Shown: piece by piece, positions 1-7,465 of the stretch
Numbering within the stretch: the stretch's first letter is position 1
Layout of the letters: each line of letters begins with the position of its first letter
Assembly: GCA_964358485.1 (NCBI GenBank)
Contig: CAYHPY010000053.1
Span: 1-24,486, forward strand
From: CAYHPY01 sp964358485
GTDB lineage: Bacteria; Elusimicrobiota; Elusimicrobia; UBA1565; UBA9628
Reading direction: 5' to 3'
Length of the DNA: 24,486 nucleotides
Position numbers and translations under genes: made by a program
The notes under the pieces: model-generated
Databases searched by the model: none
What the model was told of the DNA's origin: nothing
The model's input: the letters and a program-made list of their open reading frames with translations, nothing else

Positions 1-1
1 C

Positions 2-229
2 ATCAACCGGGTCGGCTGGGAGAAGCCCTGGAAGATCGGCGAGTTCTACGGCCAGTCCTACTTCTGCGACCCTCGCGGGCAATTCGTCGTCACCGGACCG
101 CGGGACAAGGACGCCCTGGTCACGGCCGACCTGGATCTGGACCAAATCCTTGCGGTCCGCAACGTCTGGCAGTTCTTCCGGGACCGGCGGCCCGACACCT
201 ACCAGGAATTGGTGGAGCAGCGGCCGTAA
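2..229 (+). CDS. Beta-ureidopropionase (N-carbamoyl-beta-alanine amidohydrolase), C-terminal end, 5' part outside window
   Basis: Frame 2 is open from the left edge to TAA at 227-229 and encodes the last 75 residues of a nitrilase-superfamily amidohydrolase. The stretches INRVGWEKPWKIGEFYG, SYFCDPRG, ADLDLDQI and the closing WQFFRDRRPDTY are typical of the C-terminal end of bacterial and eukaryotic beta-ureidopropionases. That enzyme hydrolyses N-carbamoyl-beta-alanine (or N-carbamoyl-beta-aminoisobutyrate) to the beta-amino acid, CO2 and ammonia, the third step of reductive pyrimidine breakdown in the cytoplasm. The catalytic Glu-Lys-Cys triad would lie upstream and cannot be checked. The downstream permease and dihydropyrimidinase support the assignment strongly. 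The closest alternative is another N-carbamoyl-amino-acid hydrolase of the same family. Confidence 0.86.
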   Translation: MNRVGWEKPWKIGEFYGQSYFCDPRGQFVVTGPRDKDALVTADLDLDQILAVRNVWQFFRDRRPDTYQELVEQRP

Positions 230-245
230 GGATGCCCGTCCGGTG

Positions 246-1721
246 ATGAACGCCTTCTTCGATCCGGCCATCCGGGAGCACAAGGGGGACCTCTCGGGGT
301 CCCCCTTCTGGAATCCGGACATGGCCCCCACGACCCGGGAAGAGCGGACCTGGGCCATGAAGGACATCATGGTCCTGTGGATCTCGATGTGCGCCTGCGT
401 GCCGACCTATATGCTGGCTTCGTCGCTGATCTCCGAAGGGATGAACTGGTGGCAGGCGGTGCTGACCATCTTCCTGGGCAACTGCATCGTGCTGATTCCG
501 ATGGTCCTCAACGCCCACGCGGGAACAAAGTACGGGATCCCGTTTCCGGTGTATTGCCGGCCGTCCTTCGGGATTCTAGGAGCGAATGTTCCGGCGCTCT
601 TGCGGGCGCTGGTCGCCTGCGGCTGGTTCGGCATTCAGGCTTGGATCGGGGGCTGGGCCATTTTCAAGCTGGCCGCCATTTATTTCCCGGCCATGGAAGC
701 GGCCCCGGCGACCTGGCTCGGCATCAGCGCCCCCCAGGCGGGGTGCTTCCTGTTTTTCTGGGCAATCAACATGTTCGTGATCTACAAGGGCGTCGAGTCC
801 ATCCGCTTTCTGCTCAATATCAAAGCGCCTCTGCTCATCGTCCTGGGCCTGGCCCTCTTGGGCTGGGCCTACCAGGCGGCGGGAGGCTTTGGGCCGATGT
901 TCGCCGCGCCCTCGGCCTTCGCGCAAGGCCAGCCCAAGGCCGGGCAGTTCTGGAGCTTCTTTTTCCCGGCGCTGACCGGCATGATCGGTTTCTGGGCCAC
1001 CCTCTCGCTCAACATCCCGGACTTCACCCGCTATTCCAAGTCCCAACGGGACCAGGTCCTGGGCCAGGCGCTGGGCCTGCCCGCCACCATGGGCTTGTTC
1101 TCCTTCATCGGCGTGGCCGTCCCCTCGGCCACGGTGGTCATCTACGGCGAGCGCATCTGGGACCCGGTGGTCCTGATCGCGAAATTCACCCATCCGTTGG
1201 TGCTGGCGGTCGCGCTCGTGTCCTTGTGCATCGCGACCTTGGCCACCAATATCGCCGCCAACGTGGTGAGCCCCGCCAACGATTTCGCCCATCTCTGGCC
1301 GCGGCGCATCGACTTCCGAAAGGGGGGCTACATCACCGGTTTCATCGGCATCCTCATGCAGCCCTGGAAGCTGGTGGCCGATCCATCGGGCTACATCTTC
1401 AAGTGGCTGGTGGCCTATTCTTCGCTATTGGGCTCCATCGGCGGGGTTCTCATCTGCGATTATTTCTTCGTCCGCCGCTGCGAATTGTCCCTCCCCGACC
1501 TCTACGCCAAGGACGGGAAATATTGGTACTCCGGAGGCTTCAATCCCAAAGCGCTGGCCGCGCTGGTGGGGGGAATCCTCCCGCTCGTCCCCGGCTTTTT
1601 GGGCACCGTCGGGGTCGTGGAAGTGCCCCAATTTTGGACGACGATCTATCATTACGCGTGGTTCATCAGCTTCGGGGTGAGCTTCACGCTTTACGCGATT
1701 CTGACCGGGAGGGAAAAATAA
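246..1721 (+). CDS. NCS1-family nucleobase/hydantoin/allantoin:cation symporter
   Basis: This 491-residue, very hydrophobic protein would carry about 12 membrane helices, the usual NCS1 size. It starts with the family signature FWNPDMAPTTREERTW (residues 21-36). It also has GWFGIQAWIGG (about 126-136), whose tryptophans correspond to the substrate-stacking region of the Mhp1 hydantoin carrier, and SLNIPDFTRY (254-263) in the helix 8 region. NCS1 carriers import uracil, hydantoins, allantoin or related rings with Na+ or H+. Its position between beta-ureidopropionase and dihydropyrimidinase suggests a pyrimidine, dihydropyrimidine or hydantoin substrate; this is inference. I chose ATG 246 because the NCS1 homology begins about 20 residues later and AAGGA lies at 228-232, overlapping the previous stop. 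GTG 243 is the alternative. An upstream ATG at 150 would overlap the previous gene by 80 bp and add unrelated sequence. Confidence 0.9.
   Translation: MNAFFDPAIREHKGDLSGSPFWNPDMAPTTREERTWAMKDIMVLWISMCACVPTYMLASSLISEGMNWWQAVLTIFLGNCIVLIPMVLNAHAGTKYGIPFPVYCRPSFGILGANVPALLRALVACGWFGIQAWIGGWAIFKLAAIYFPAMEAAPATWLGISAPQAGCFLFFWAINMFVIYKGVESIRFLLNIKAPLLIVLGLALLGWAYQAAGGFGPMFAAPSAFAQGQPKAGQFWSFFFPALTGMIGFWATLSLNIPDFTRYSKSQRDQVLGQALGLPATMGLFSFIGVAVPSATVVIYGERIWDPVVLIAKFTHPLVLAVALVSLCIATLATNIAANVVSPANDFAHLWPRRIDFRKGGYITGFIGILMQPWKLVADPSGYIFKWLVAYSSLLGSIGGVLICDYFFVRRCELSLPDLYAKDGKYWYSGGFNPKALAALVGGILPLVPGFLGTVGVVEVPQFWTTIYHYAWFISFGVSFTLYAILTGREK
1707..1713 (+). promoter_or_regulatory. Strong ribosome-binding site for dihydropyrimidinase
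   Basis: GGGAGGG lies nine bases upstream of ATG 1723, just before the permease stop codon. It fixes the start of the dihydropyrimidinase gene. Confidence 0.6.
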
Positions 1722-1722
1722 C

Positions 1723-3120
1723 ATGGCCTACGATCTGATCATCAAGGGAGCCACCGTCGCCACGGCCTCCGACACCTATGTGGCCGACTTGGCCGTCTCC
1801 AAGGGCAAGGTCGTCGCGGTTGGGGCGGTGGAAGGGACCGCCACCCAGACCGTCGACGCCACCGGCCTGGTGGCCGTCCCGGGCGGCATCGACGTCCACA
1901 CCCATTTCGACATGCCCTTCATGGGCGCCACCACCGCCGACGACTTCCAATCCGGGACCACGGCGGCGGTGTTCGGCGGGACCACAACAGTGGTGGATTT
2001 CGCGATCCAGAAACGGGGCGAAGCCCTGCGGGAGGCGCTCGACACTTGGCATGAAAAGGCCGAGGGCAACGCCCTCGTGGACTACGGCTTTCACATGATT
2101 TGCGTGGATCTTCCGGAAAAAAACGTCAACGAAATGGACAAAATGGTGACGGAAGGGATTCCGTCGTTCAAGCTGTTCATGGCTTATCCGGGGATATTCA
2201 TGAGCGACGATGCCACCATTTTCCGGGCCTTGCAAAGGACCAAGGAAAATGGCGGCATGATCTGCATGCACGCCGAGAACGGCGGAGTCATCGACGTGCT
2301 GGTCAAGAAAGCTCTGGCCGCGGGCCAGATCGAGCCCAAGTACCACGCGCTCACCCGGCCCATGTCGGCCGAGGCCGAGGCTACCCGCCGCGCCATTTCC
2401 CTGGCGGAGATGGCGGGCGTGCCCATCTATTTCGTGCATCTTTCGGCCGGAGACGCCATGGACGAGGTGCGCCGGGCTCGCGAGCGCGGCCTGCCGGTCT
2501 TCGCCGAGACCTGCCCCCAGTATTTGTACCTGTCCTACGAGGATTACGAGCGGCCGGGATTCGAGGGAGCCAAGTTCGTGATGTCCCCGCCCCTGCGGCC
2601 CAAGGGCAACGAAGAGCGCCTTTGGAAGGGCATCAACCAGAACTGGCTCCAGGTCGTCTCGACCGACCACTGCTCCTTCTGCATGAAGGCCGGCGCCGGC
2701 AAGATCGGCAAGGAGCTGGGCAAGAAGGACTTTTCCAAGATCCCCAACGGTGCGCCCGGCGTCGAGACACGGATGCTTCTGCTCTGGGACGCGGTGCAGA
2801 AGGGAAAGATCAGCCTCAACCGCATGGTGGACATCACCTCCACCACCCCGGCCAAGCTCTTCGGGATGTATCCCCGCAAGGGACACCTCATGCCGGGCGC
2901 CGACGCGGACATCGTCCTCTTCGATCCCAAGAAAACCCACACCATCTCGGCCAAGACCCACCATGCCAACGTGGACTACAACCCCTACGAGGGCGTCAAG
3001 ATCGCCGGCTCCATCAGCGACGTCTTCATCCGGGGAACCCGGATGGTCTCGGGGACCAAACTGCTCGGCAAAGCCGGGCACGGGCGCTTTTTGCGGCGCT
3101 CGGCGCGCAGTTACAACTAA
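1723..3120 (+). CDS. hydA: Dihydropyrimidinase / D-hydantoinase
   Basis: This is a 465-residue amidohydrolase-superfamily enzyme of normal family length. It opens the ring of dihydrouracil or dihydrothymine (and of 5-substituted hydantoins) to the N-carbamoyl beta-amino acid. All expected binuclear zinc ligands are visible: H59 and H61 in GGIDVHTHFD, K150 in PSFKLFMAYPG (the lysine that becomes carboxylated), H183 in CMHAEN, H239 in YFVHLSAG and D315 in VSTDHCSF. These match the positions known for bacterial D-hydantoinases. SMSPPLR-type residues (VMSPPLRPKG) are also present. The start is set by a strong ribosome-binding site, and the gene begins one base after the permease stop. The neighbours supply import and the next hydrolytic step. 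The sequence cannot show whether dihydrouracil or a hydantoin is the natural substrate, though context favours pyrimidines. Confidence 0.95.
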   Translation: MAYDLIIKGATVATASDTYVADLAVSKGKVVAVGAVEGTATQTVDATGLVAVPGGIDVHTHFDMPFMGATTADDFQSGTTAAVFGGTTTVVDFAIQKRGEALREALDTWHEKAEGNALVDYGFHMICVDLPEKNVNEMDKMVTEGIPSFKLFMAYPGIFMSDDATIFRALQRTKENGGMICMHAENGGVIDVLVKKALAAGQIEPKYHALTRPMSAEAEATRRAISLAEMAGVPIYFVHLSAGDAMDEVRRARERGLPVFAETCPQYLYLSYEDYERPGFEGAKFVMSPPLRPKGNEERLWKGINQNWLQVVSTDHCSFCMKAGAGKIGKELGKKDFSKIPNGAPGVETRMLLLWDAVQKGKISLNRMVDITSTTPAKLFGMYPRKGHLMPGADADIVLFDPKKTHTISAKTHHANVDYNPYEGVKIAGSISDVFIRGTRMVSGTKLLGKAGHGRFLRRSARSYN

Positions 3121-3141
3121 ACGAACACGAGGAACAATTCC

Positions 3142-4656
3142 ATGCCCACCGCGACCAAGACCAAAGCTCCGGCCCAACCCGCCGTTCTCAAGCAATTCAT
3201 CGGCGGCAAATGGGTGGACGGCAAATCCGACCGGGAGATCGTCTCCACCAACCCCGCCGACACCCGGAAGGTCCTGGCGCGCTTCAAGGGCGCCGACCGC
3301 GCCCAGGCCCTGGAGGCCTTGGCCGCCGCCCAGAAGGCCTTCCCAGGCTGGAAGGCCACGCCCCCGCCGGTCCGCGGCCGCGTGCTCATGCGCGCCGCTG
3401 AGATCGCCCGCCGCCGCCGCGATGAATTGGCTGCGCTCATGACCCGGGAGCAGGGCAAGATCCTTGGCGAAGCCAAGGGTGAAATTGACAAGGGAACGAC
3501 CCTGATCGACTGGTTCGCCGGAGAAGGTCTCCGTCTCATGGGAACGACGGCGCCGTCCGAACTTCCCCGCAACCTGCTCTACACCACCCGGCATCCCCTG
3601 GGGGTCGTCTCCATCATCACCCCTTGGAACTTCCCCTGGGCCATCCCGGTGTGGAAGCTGGCCCCGGCCCTGGTGGCGGGCAACGCCGTAGTCTTCAAGC
3701 CCGCCTCCTTGGTCCCGGCCATGGCCGCCGAGATCGCGAAGATTTTCGAGGAGGCCGGACTTCCCCCGGGCGTTTTGAACCTCGTCATGGGCGCGGGCTC
3801 CCAGATCGGAGACGTCCTCGTCGAGGATGAACGAGTCCGGGCGGTCTCTTTCACGGGCTCCAATTCCATCGGCCAGCGGGTTCACACGATCTGCGGCAAG
3901 CGCGGAATCAAGGTCACCTGCGAAATGGGCGGGAAAAACCCCGGCATCGTCTGGGAAGACGCGGACCTGGAGCTGGCCCTCGGCGGAATCATGAAGGGCG
4001 CCTTCGGCTCCACCGGCCAGCGCTGCACGGCCACCAGCCGGCTGATCCTCCACGAGAAGATCGCGGATAAATTCCTTAAGATGCTGCTCTTCGAGATCAA
4101 AAAAATAAAAGTCGGCGACGGGATGGACCCGGCGTCCGGCATGGGCCCGGCCGTGGACGCGGAACAGCTCAAGACCGATCTGGACTACATCGAGATCGCC
4201 AAGAAGGAAGGCGCCAAACTCCTGGTGGGGGGCAACCGGCTGACGGCCGGAAACCTCAAGCACGGCTTCTTCATCGAACCGACCGTCTTCACCGAAGTGA
4301 AACCCTCGATGCGCATTTTTCAGGAAGAAGTGTTCGGCCCGGTCCTGACGGTGACGACCGCGTCGTCCTTCGAGGAGATGGTCAAGCTGGCCAACGACTG
4401 TCCCTTCGGGCTGACCTCGGCCTTCTACACGCAGGACATCTCGCTGGCGATGAGATTTGCCGACGAGATGGAAGCAGGAATGGTGCACGTCAACAGCCCG
4501 ACCATCGGCGGCGAGGCCCAGGTGCCCTTCGGAGGCGTGAAGGGCTCCGGGGTCGGGGACCGGGAGATGTCCAAGGAAGGCCTGCATTTCTTCACGGAGC
4601 TCAAGACGGTGTTCCTGGATTATACGGGGGAGAGGAGAGCGTCGAACCTCTACTAA
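3142..4656 (+). CDS. NAD(P)+-dependent aldehyde dehydrogenase, 2-oxoglutarate-semialdehyde-dehydrogenase-like
   Basis: This 504-residue protein has the full ALDH fold. N163 is in TPWNFPW, the general base E261 is in CEMGGKNP and the catalytic C295 is in GSTGQRCTATSR. The residues around E261 and C295 resemble 2,5-dioxovalerate (2-oxoglutarate semialdehyde) dehydrogenases. Presence of the glutamate argues for a hydrolytic, acid-forming enzyme rather than the CoA-acylating methylmalonate-semialdehyde dehydrogenase type, which lacks it. In this operon, between dihydropyrimidinase and a beta-amino-acid aminotransferase, the expected substrate is malonate semialdehyde (or methylmalonate semialdehyde). 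Succinate semialdehyde from the gabT route downstream is another possibility. The substrate is inference; the family call is firm. A GAGG motif lies just upstream of ATG 3142, and the next gene starts one base after the TAA. Confidence 0.9.
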   Translation: MPTATKTKAPAQPAVLKQFIGGKWVDGKSDREIVSTNPADTRKVLARFKGADRAQALEALAAAQKAFPGWKATPPPVRGRVLMRAAEIARRRRDELAALMTREQGKILGEAKGEIDKGTTLIDWFAGEGLRLMGTTAPSELPRNLLYTTRHPLGVVSIITPWNFPWAIPVWKLAPALVAGNAVVFKPASLVPAMAAEIAKIFEEAGLPPGVLNLVMGAGSQIGDVLVEDERVRAVSFTGSNSIGQRVHTICGKRGIKVTCEMGGKNPGIVWEDADLELALGGIMKGAFGSTGQRCTATSRLILHEKIADKFLKMLLFEIKKIKVGDGMDPASGMGPAVDAEQLKTDLDYIEIAKKEGAKLLVGGNRLTAGNLKHGFFIEPTVFTEVKPSMRIFQEEVFGPVLTVTTASSFEEMVKLANDCPFGLTSAFYTQDISLAMRFADEMEAGMVHVNSPTIGGEAQVPFGGVKGSGVGDREMSKEGLHFFTELKTVFLDYTGERRASNLY

Positions 4657-4657
4657 C

Positions 4658-6013
4658 ATGAAAAAGACAACAATTCCGGCTACGGAAAGAATCTCGGGGA
4701 ACGGAACAAATACGGGAACGGAAGAGATCCTCTCGCTGCGGCAGCGGCATACGCTGCCGCTGCCCCAGGCGATGTATACATCCCCCATTCAAATCGTGCG
4801 CGGCGACCGCCAATGGCTTTTCGACGAGAAAGGCCGCCGCTACCTGGATGCTTTCGCCGGGGTCGCGACCGTTTCCATCGGGCATAGCCACCCGCACTGG
4901 GTCAAAAAGATCAACGAGCAAGTTTCAACGCTATTTCATACGACGACCCTCTACCTTCACCCCTCGATGGGCCATTACGCCAAGCGCCTCATCGAGAAGG
5001 TCCGCCCCGCCAACCCGGAACTCGACGTCTGTTATTTCGCCAACTCCGGCTCCGAAGCCAACGAGATGGCCACCATGCTGGCCAAGACCTACACCGGCAA
5101 CCATGAACTCGTCGCCCAGCGCCATTCCTACCACGGGCGGACGCAGATGGCCGTCGCCCTGACCGGACAATCCGGCTGGCGAAACACCGGACCCTACGCT
5201 TACGGGGTCTACCACACTCCGGTCAATTACACCTACCGCCGGCCCGCCGGGATGACCCCGGAGCAATTCGCCCGGCATTGCGCCGCCGAACTCGAAGAGC
5301 TCATCCGGACCTCGACGAGCGGCCGCATCGCGGCCTTCATCGCCGAGCCGATGACCGGGGTCGGAGGGGTGATCGTCCCCGAGCCGTCCTATTTCCCGGA
5401 AGCCTATCGGATCGTCAAAAAATACGGCGGCCTCTTCATCGCCGACGAGGTCCAAACCGGCCTGGGACGCACCGGCGGCCACTTCCTGGGCATCCAAAAT
5501 TGGGGCGTCAAGCCCGACATCGTGACCATGGCCAAGGGAATCGGCAACGGCTATCCCATCAGCGCCGTGATCACGACCCGGGAGATCGCCGAGTCCGTCA
5601 AGGGCAAGCTCCACTTCAACACTTTCGGAGGATCTCCCGTGGCGATGGCCGCCGCGGGCGCCGTGTTGGACGTCTTCGAGAAGGAAGGCCTCCAGGACAA
5701 CGCCGAGGAAGTCGGGACGCATCTGCTGTCCTTGCTCGGAAAACTTGGCGAGCGCGAACCCCTGATCGGGGACGTGCGCGGCAAAGGCCTCATGATCGGG
5801 GTGGAACTGGTCAAAAACAAGAAGACCAAGGAACCGGCCCCGGACGCGGCGTTGAAGACCCTGGACCTCTGCAAGGAACGCGGAGTCCTCGTCGGCAAGG
5901 GGGGGATGAACAACAACGTCATCCGCATCAAACCCCCGCTCTGCTTCACCCGCAAGGACGCCGAAGCCGTCGCCGACGCTCTGGGCGAGTCGCTCAAAAC
6001 CTTGAGAGGCTGA
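4658..6013 (+). CDS. Class III aminotransferase, AGXT2-like (beta-alanine / beta-aminoisobutyrate:pyruvate transaminase)
   Basis: A 451-residue PLP enzyme of fold type I. It shows the cofactor phosphate motif NSGSEANEMA (129-138), D263 in IADEVQTGLGRTG, and the Schiff-base lysine K293 in MAKGIGNGYP. The segment LRQRHTLPLPQAMYTSPI and the following residues resemble alanine-glyoxylate aminotransferase 2, which uses beta-alanine and (R)-3-amino-2-methylpropanoate with pyruvate or glyoxylate. This fits the operon: beta-ureidopropionase makes the beta-amino acid, this enzyme makes the semialdehyde, and the preceding dehydrogenase can oxidise it. The first ~22 residues (MKKTTIPATERISGNGTNTG) are low in complexity and outside the family core, so a later start is possible. 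The stop overlaps the ATG of the next gene by one base (TGATG). Confidence 0.9.
   Translation: MKKTTIPATERISGNGTNTGTEEILSLRQRHTLPLPQAMYTSPIQIVRGDRQWLFDEKGRRYLDAFAGVATVSIGHSHPHWVKKINEQVSTLFHTTTLYLHPSMGHYAKRLIEKVRPANPELDVCYFANSGSEANEMATMLAKTYTGNHELVAQRHSYHGRTQMAVALTGQSGWRNTGPYAYGVYHTPVNYTYRRPAGMTPEQFARHCAAELEELIRTSTSGRIAAFIAEPMTGVGGVIVPEPSYFPEAYRIVKKYGGLFIADEVQTGLGRTGGHFLGIQNWGVKPDIVTMAKGIGNGYPISAVITTREIAESVKGKLHFNTFGGSPVAMAAAGAVLDVFEKEGLQDNAEEVGTHLLSLLGKLGEREPLIGDVRGKGLMIGVELVKNKKTKEPAPDAALKTLDLCKERGVLVGKGGMNNNVIRIKPPLCFTRKDAEAVADALGESLKTLRG
4738..4760 (+). repeat. Perfect 9-bp inverted repeat near the start of the AGXT2-like gene
   Basis: GCGGCAGCG (4738-4746), a five-base loop and CGCTGCCGC (4752-4760) form a GC-only hairpin about 80 bases after the start codon. 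The left arm can also pair with an overlapping CGCTGC at 4734-4739, giving an alternative fold. Just upstream, GGGAACGGAA occurs twice (4697-4706 and 4714-4723). It may affect translation or mRNA stability, or only reflect a recently expanded 5' end. Function is unknown. Confidence 0.5.
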
Positions 6014-6462
6014 TGGCGCCGCCCTCCATGACGGAGGTCCGGCGGCCGCTGGGCTGGGCCTTCGTCGCCTCAGGCCTCCTGTCCACCTCGATCATGTGGG
6101 GGTTTTCCTTGGTGGTGACCGGGAGAAAGCCCATGGACTGGCTTTCCCCCGACGAATGGGGAAACCTTTTCTTCGGCCAGTTCCTGGTCATGTTTTTCGG
6201 GGGAGCCGCGGCCATTTATTCCCGCTTCGTGAAAACCGAACCCCGGCTCATCCAGATCCTGATCGACTTCCTGTTCGGCATCCTGGCCTTCAAAACCCTC
6301 GGGTGGGGGGTGGACCTGCTCCTTCGCACCTCTTGGGGCGGGGCCAGGATCTCCTGGCTGGCTTGGCTCGGGATTATCCCCGGGACGCTGCTCGCCGCCT
6401 ACGGGGCGGCGCTGACCCGGGGGCGACAGCCCGTGAAGATTCTAGAGATTCTGGAAGACTGA
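6013..6462 (+). CDS. Unrecognised 149-residue integral membrane protein
   Basis: ATG 6013 overlaps the previous stop by one base (TGATG), which suggests translational coupling to the aminotransferase. The protein has about four hydrophobic segments: roughly residues 13-33 (LGWAFVASGLLSTSIMWGFS), 52-68 (LFFGQFLVMFFGGAAA), 80-100 (ILIDFLFGILAFKTLGWGVD) and 112-134 (WLAWLGIIPGTLLAAYGAAL). It ends in a short charged tail. I do not recognise a family, and no catalytic motif is evident. An accessory transport or membrane-anchoring role for the pyrimidine operon is conceivable only from position. Its last 89 bases run antisense to the end of the CoA-transferase gene. Confidence 0.72.
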   Translation: MAPPSMTEVRRPLGWAFVASGLLSTSIMWGFSLVVTGRKPMDWLSPDEWGNLFFGQFLVMFFGGAAAIYSRFVKTEPRLIQILIDFLFGILAFKTLGWGVDLLLRTSWGGARISWLAWLGIIPGTLLAAYGAALTRGRQPVKILEILED

Positions 6463-7447
6463 GGACCGCGTTGACGCAGACGTCCTTGTCCCGCAGGCGC
6501 GCTGTCCATTCGTCCCTGGTCGCGTCCAGAAAAGCCCGAGCCAACTCCTCCGAAAGGATTCGCCCGTTCTCGCCGGTCGGATCGGGCACCAGGCTCTTGA
6601 GCCTCCCGAGCCCCAGGCAGTCGAGCAGCGCCAGAGAGAAATTCTTTTCCAAGCCGCCGACGGCCATGAAGCCCCCGTCCTTGGTCGCGTAAAGCCGGTA
6701 GAACGGGTGCCCCCCGTTCCACCACTCCCCCGCCGGAGCCGGGGCCTGGCCCGTGGCCGCAAAGTGCCCCAAGGGCATCGTCAGCCAAGAATGCAAGGCT
6801 TGCGCCATCGAAACCGTCACCCGGCGCCCCTTGCCCGTCGTTTCCCGCTCCAGCAAGGCGGCCAGGACCCCGATCGCGGCCCCTACGCTCCCGCAAAGGT
6901 CGGCCACCGGCGTCCCGGGAAAGGCCGTCCGGCCCTCGGAAGTGCCCAGGCCCAATAGACCGCTGGCGGCCATGAAATTGATGTCATGCCCCGCCTTGGC
7001 CCCGTCGGGACCGTCGGGGGGATAGCCGACCAGGGAGCAATACACCAAGCGGGGGTTGATCCGCGCCAATTCCTCATAACCCAGGCCCAGCCGGGCCATC
7101 AATCCCGGCCGAAAGCCTTCCAGGAGGACGTCGGCGCGCTTGACCAGGCCGCGAAGCCTCTTCATCCCGGGCGGCTTGCGGAAATCCAGGACCAGGCGCT
7201 TTTTCCCGCCGCCGACCATCCAATGAACGAATCCGACCCCGTCGATCATGGGGGGGAGGGTCAAGGCGGGATCCTGGAAGTGGGGAAGTTCGACTTTCGT
7301 GACATCCATTCCCAAGTCGGCCAGGATCTTGGTCGCGTAGGGCCCCGGGAGCAATTTGCTAAAATCGAGCACGCGGAAGCGCCGAAAACCCTTGTGGGGG
7401 CGCGCGACCCCAGCCAAGGGGCGACCAGGGCGATTGCTGTCGGACAT
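6374..7447 (-). CDS. CaiB/BaiF (class III) CoA-transferase family protein, apparently shortened at the C-terminus
   Basis: This 357-residue protein has the family III CoA-transferase / alpha-methylacyl-CoA racemase fold. It opens with RVLDFSKLLPGPYATKILADLGMDV (26-50) and carries GFRPGLMARLGLGYEEL (111-127), the catalytic-aspartate motif AGHDINF (D155), GTPVADLCG and EWWNGGHPFYRLYATKDG. These enzymes move CoA between carboxylic acids or epimerise 2-methylacyl-CoA in the cytoplasm. The homologous part seems to end near VNAVLSLPESLE (about 325-336). The last ~20 residues are Arg/Ala/Pro-rich and are encoded antisense to the neighbouring membrane protein, so the normal C-terminal tail is missing or replaced. 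The acid substrate is unknown; malonate or methylmalonate from the neighbouring pathway is a speculation. Its start is 18 bp from the divergent ornithine aminotransferase. Confidence 0.83.
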   Translation of the reverse strand: MSDSNRPGRPLAGVARPHKGFRRFRVLDFSKLLPGPYATKILADLGMDVTKVELPHFQDPALTLPPMIDGVGFVHWMVGGGKKRLVLDFRKPPGMKRLRGLVKRADVLLEGFRPGLMARLGLGYEELARINPRLVYCSLVGYPPDGPDGAKAGHDINFMAASGLLGLGTSEGRTAFPGTPVADLCGSVGAAIGVLAALLERETTGKGRRVTVSMAQALHSWLTMPLGHFAATGQAPAPAGEWWNGGHPFYRLYATKDGGFMAVGGLEKNFSLALLDCLGLGRLKSLVPDPTGENGRILSEELARAFLDATRDEWTARLRDKDVCVNAVLSLPESLESSRAVAPGSAPPRRRRAASRG

Positions 7448-7465
7448 TGCGCGAGTATACCAAAC
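7448..7465. promoter_or_regulatory. Compact divergent promoter region (CoA-transferase / ornithine aminotransferase)
   Basis: Only 18 bp separate the two start codons. On the minus strand TGG-TATACT (7462-7454) is an extended -10 element followed by six bases and then the CoA-transferase ATG, so a start at the usual distance would give a nearly leaderless mRNA. The palindrome GTATAC (7455-7460) also offers TATACC on the plus strand, four bases before ATG 7466. No Shine-Dalgarno sequence is seen on either side. The minus-strand element is the better supported; the plus-strand one is weak. Confidence 0.45.

Noticed and set aside
150..245. Upstream start (ATG 150) for the NCS1 permease
   Set aside because: It would overlap the beta-ureidopropionase end by 80 bp and add residues unlike the family; ATG 246 fits the homology.
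1684..4788. Minus-strand open frame of 1034 codons
   Set aside because: It runs antisense to hydA and the aldehyde dehydrogenase, which have complete catalytic motifs. The product is Gly/His/Arg/Asp-rich without recognisable domains, a typical shadow frame in GC-rich DNA.
6986..7465. 160-codon upstream extension of the ornithine aminotransferase frame
   Set aside because: It lies antisense to the CoA-transferase and does not resemble any aminotransferase N-terminus.
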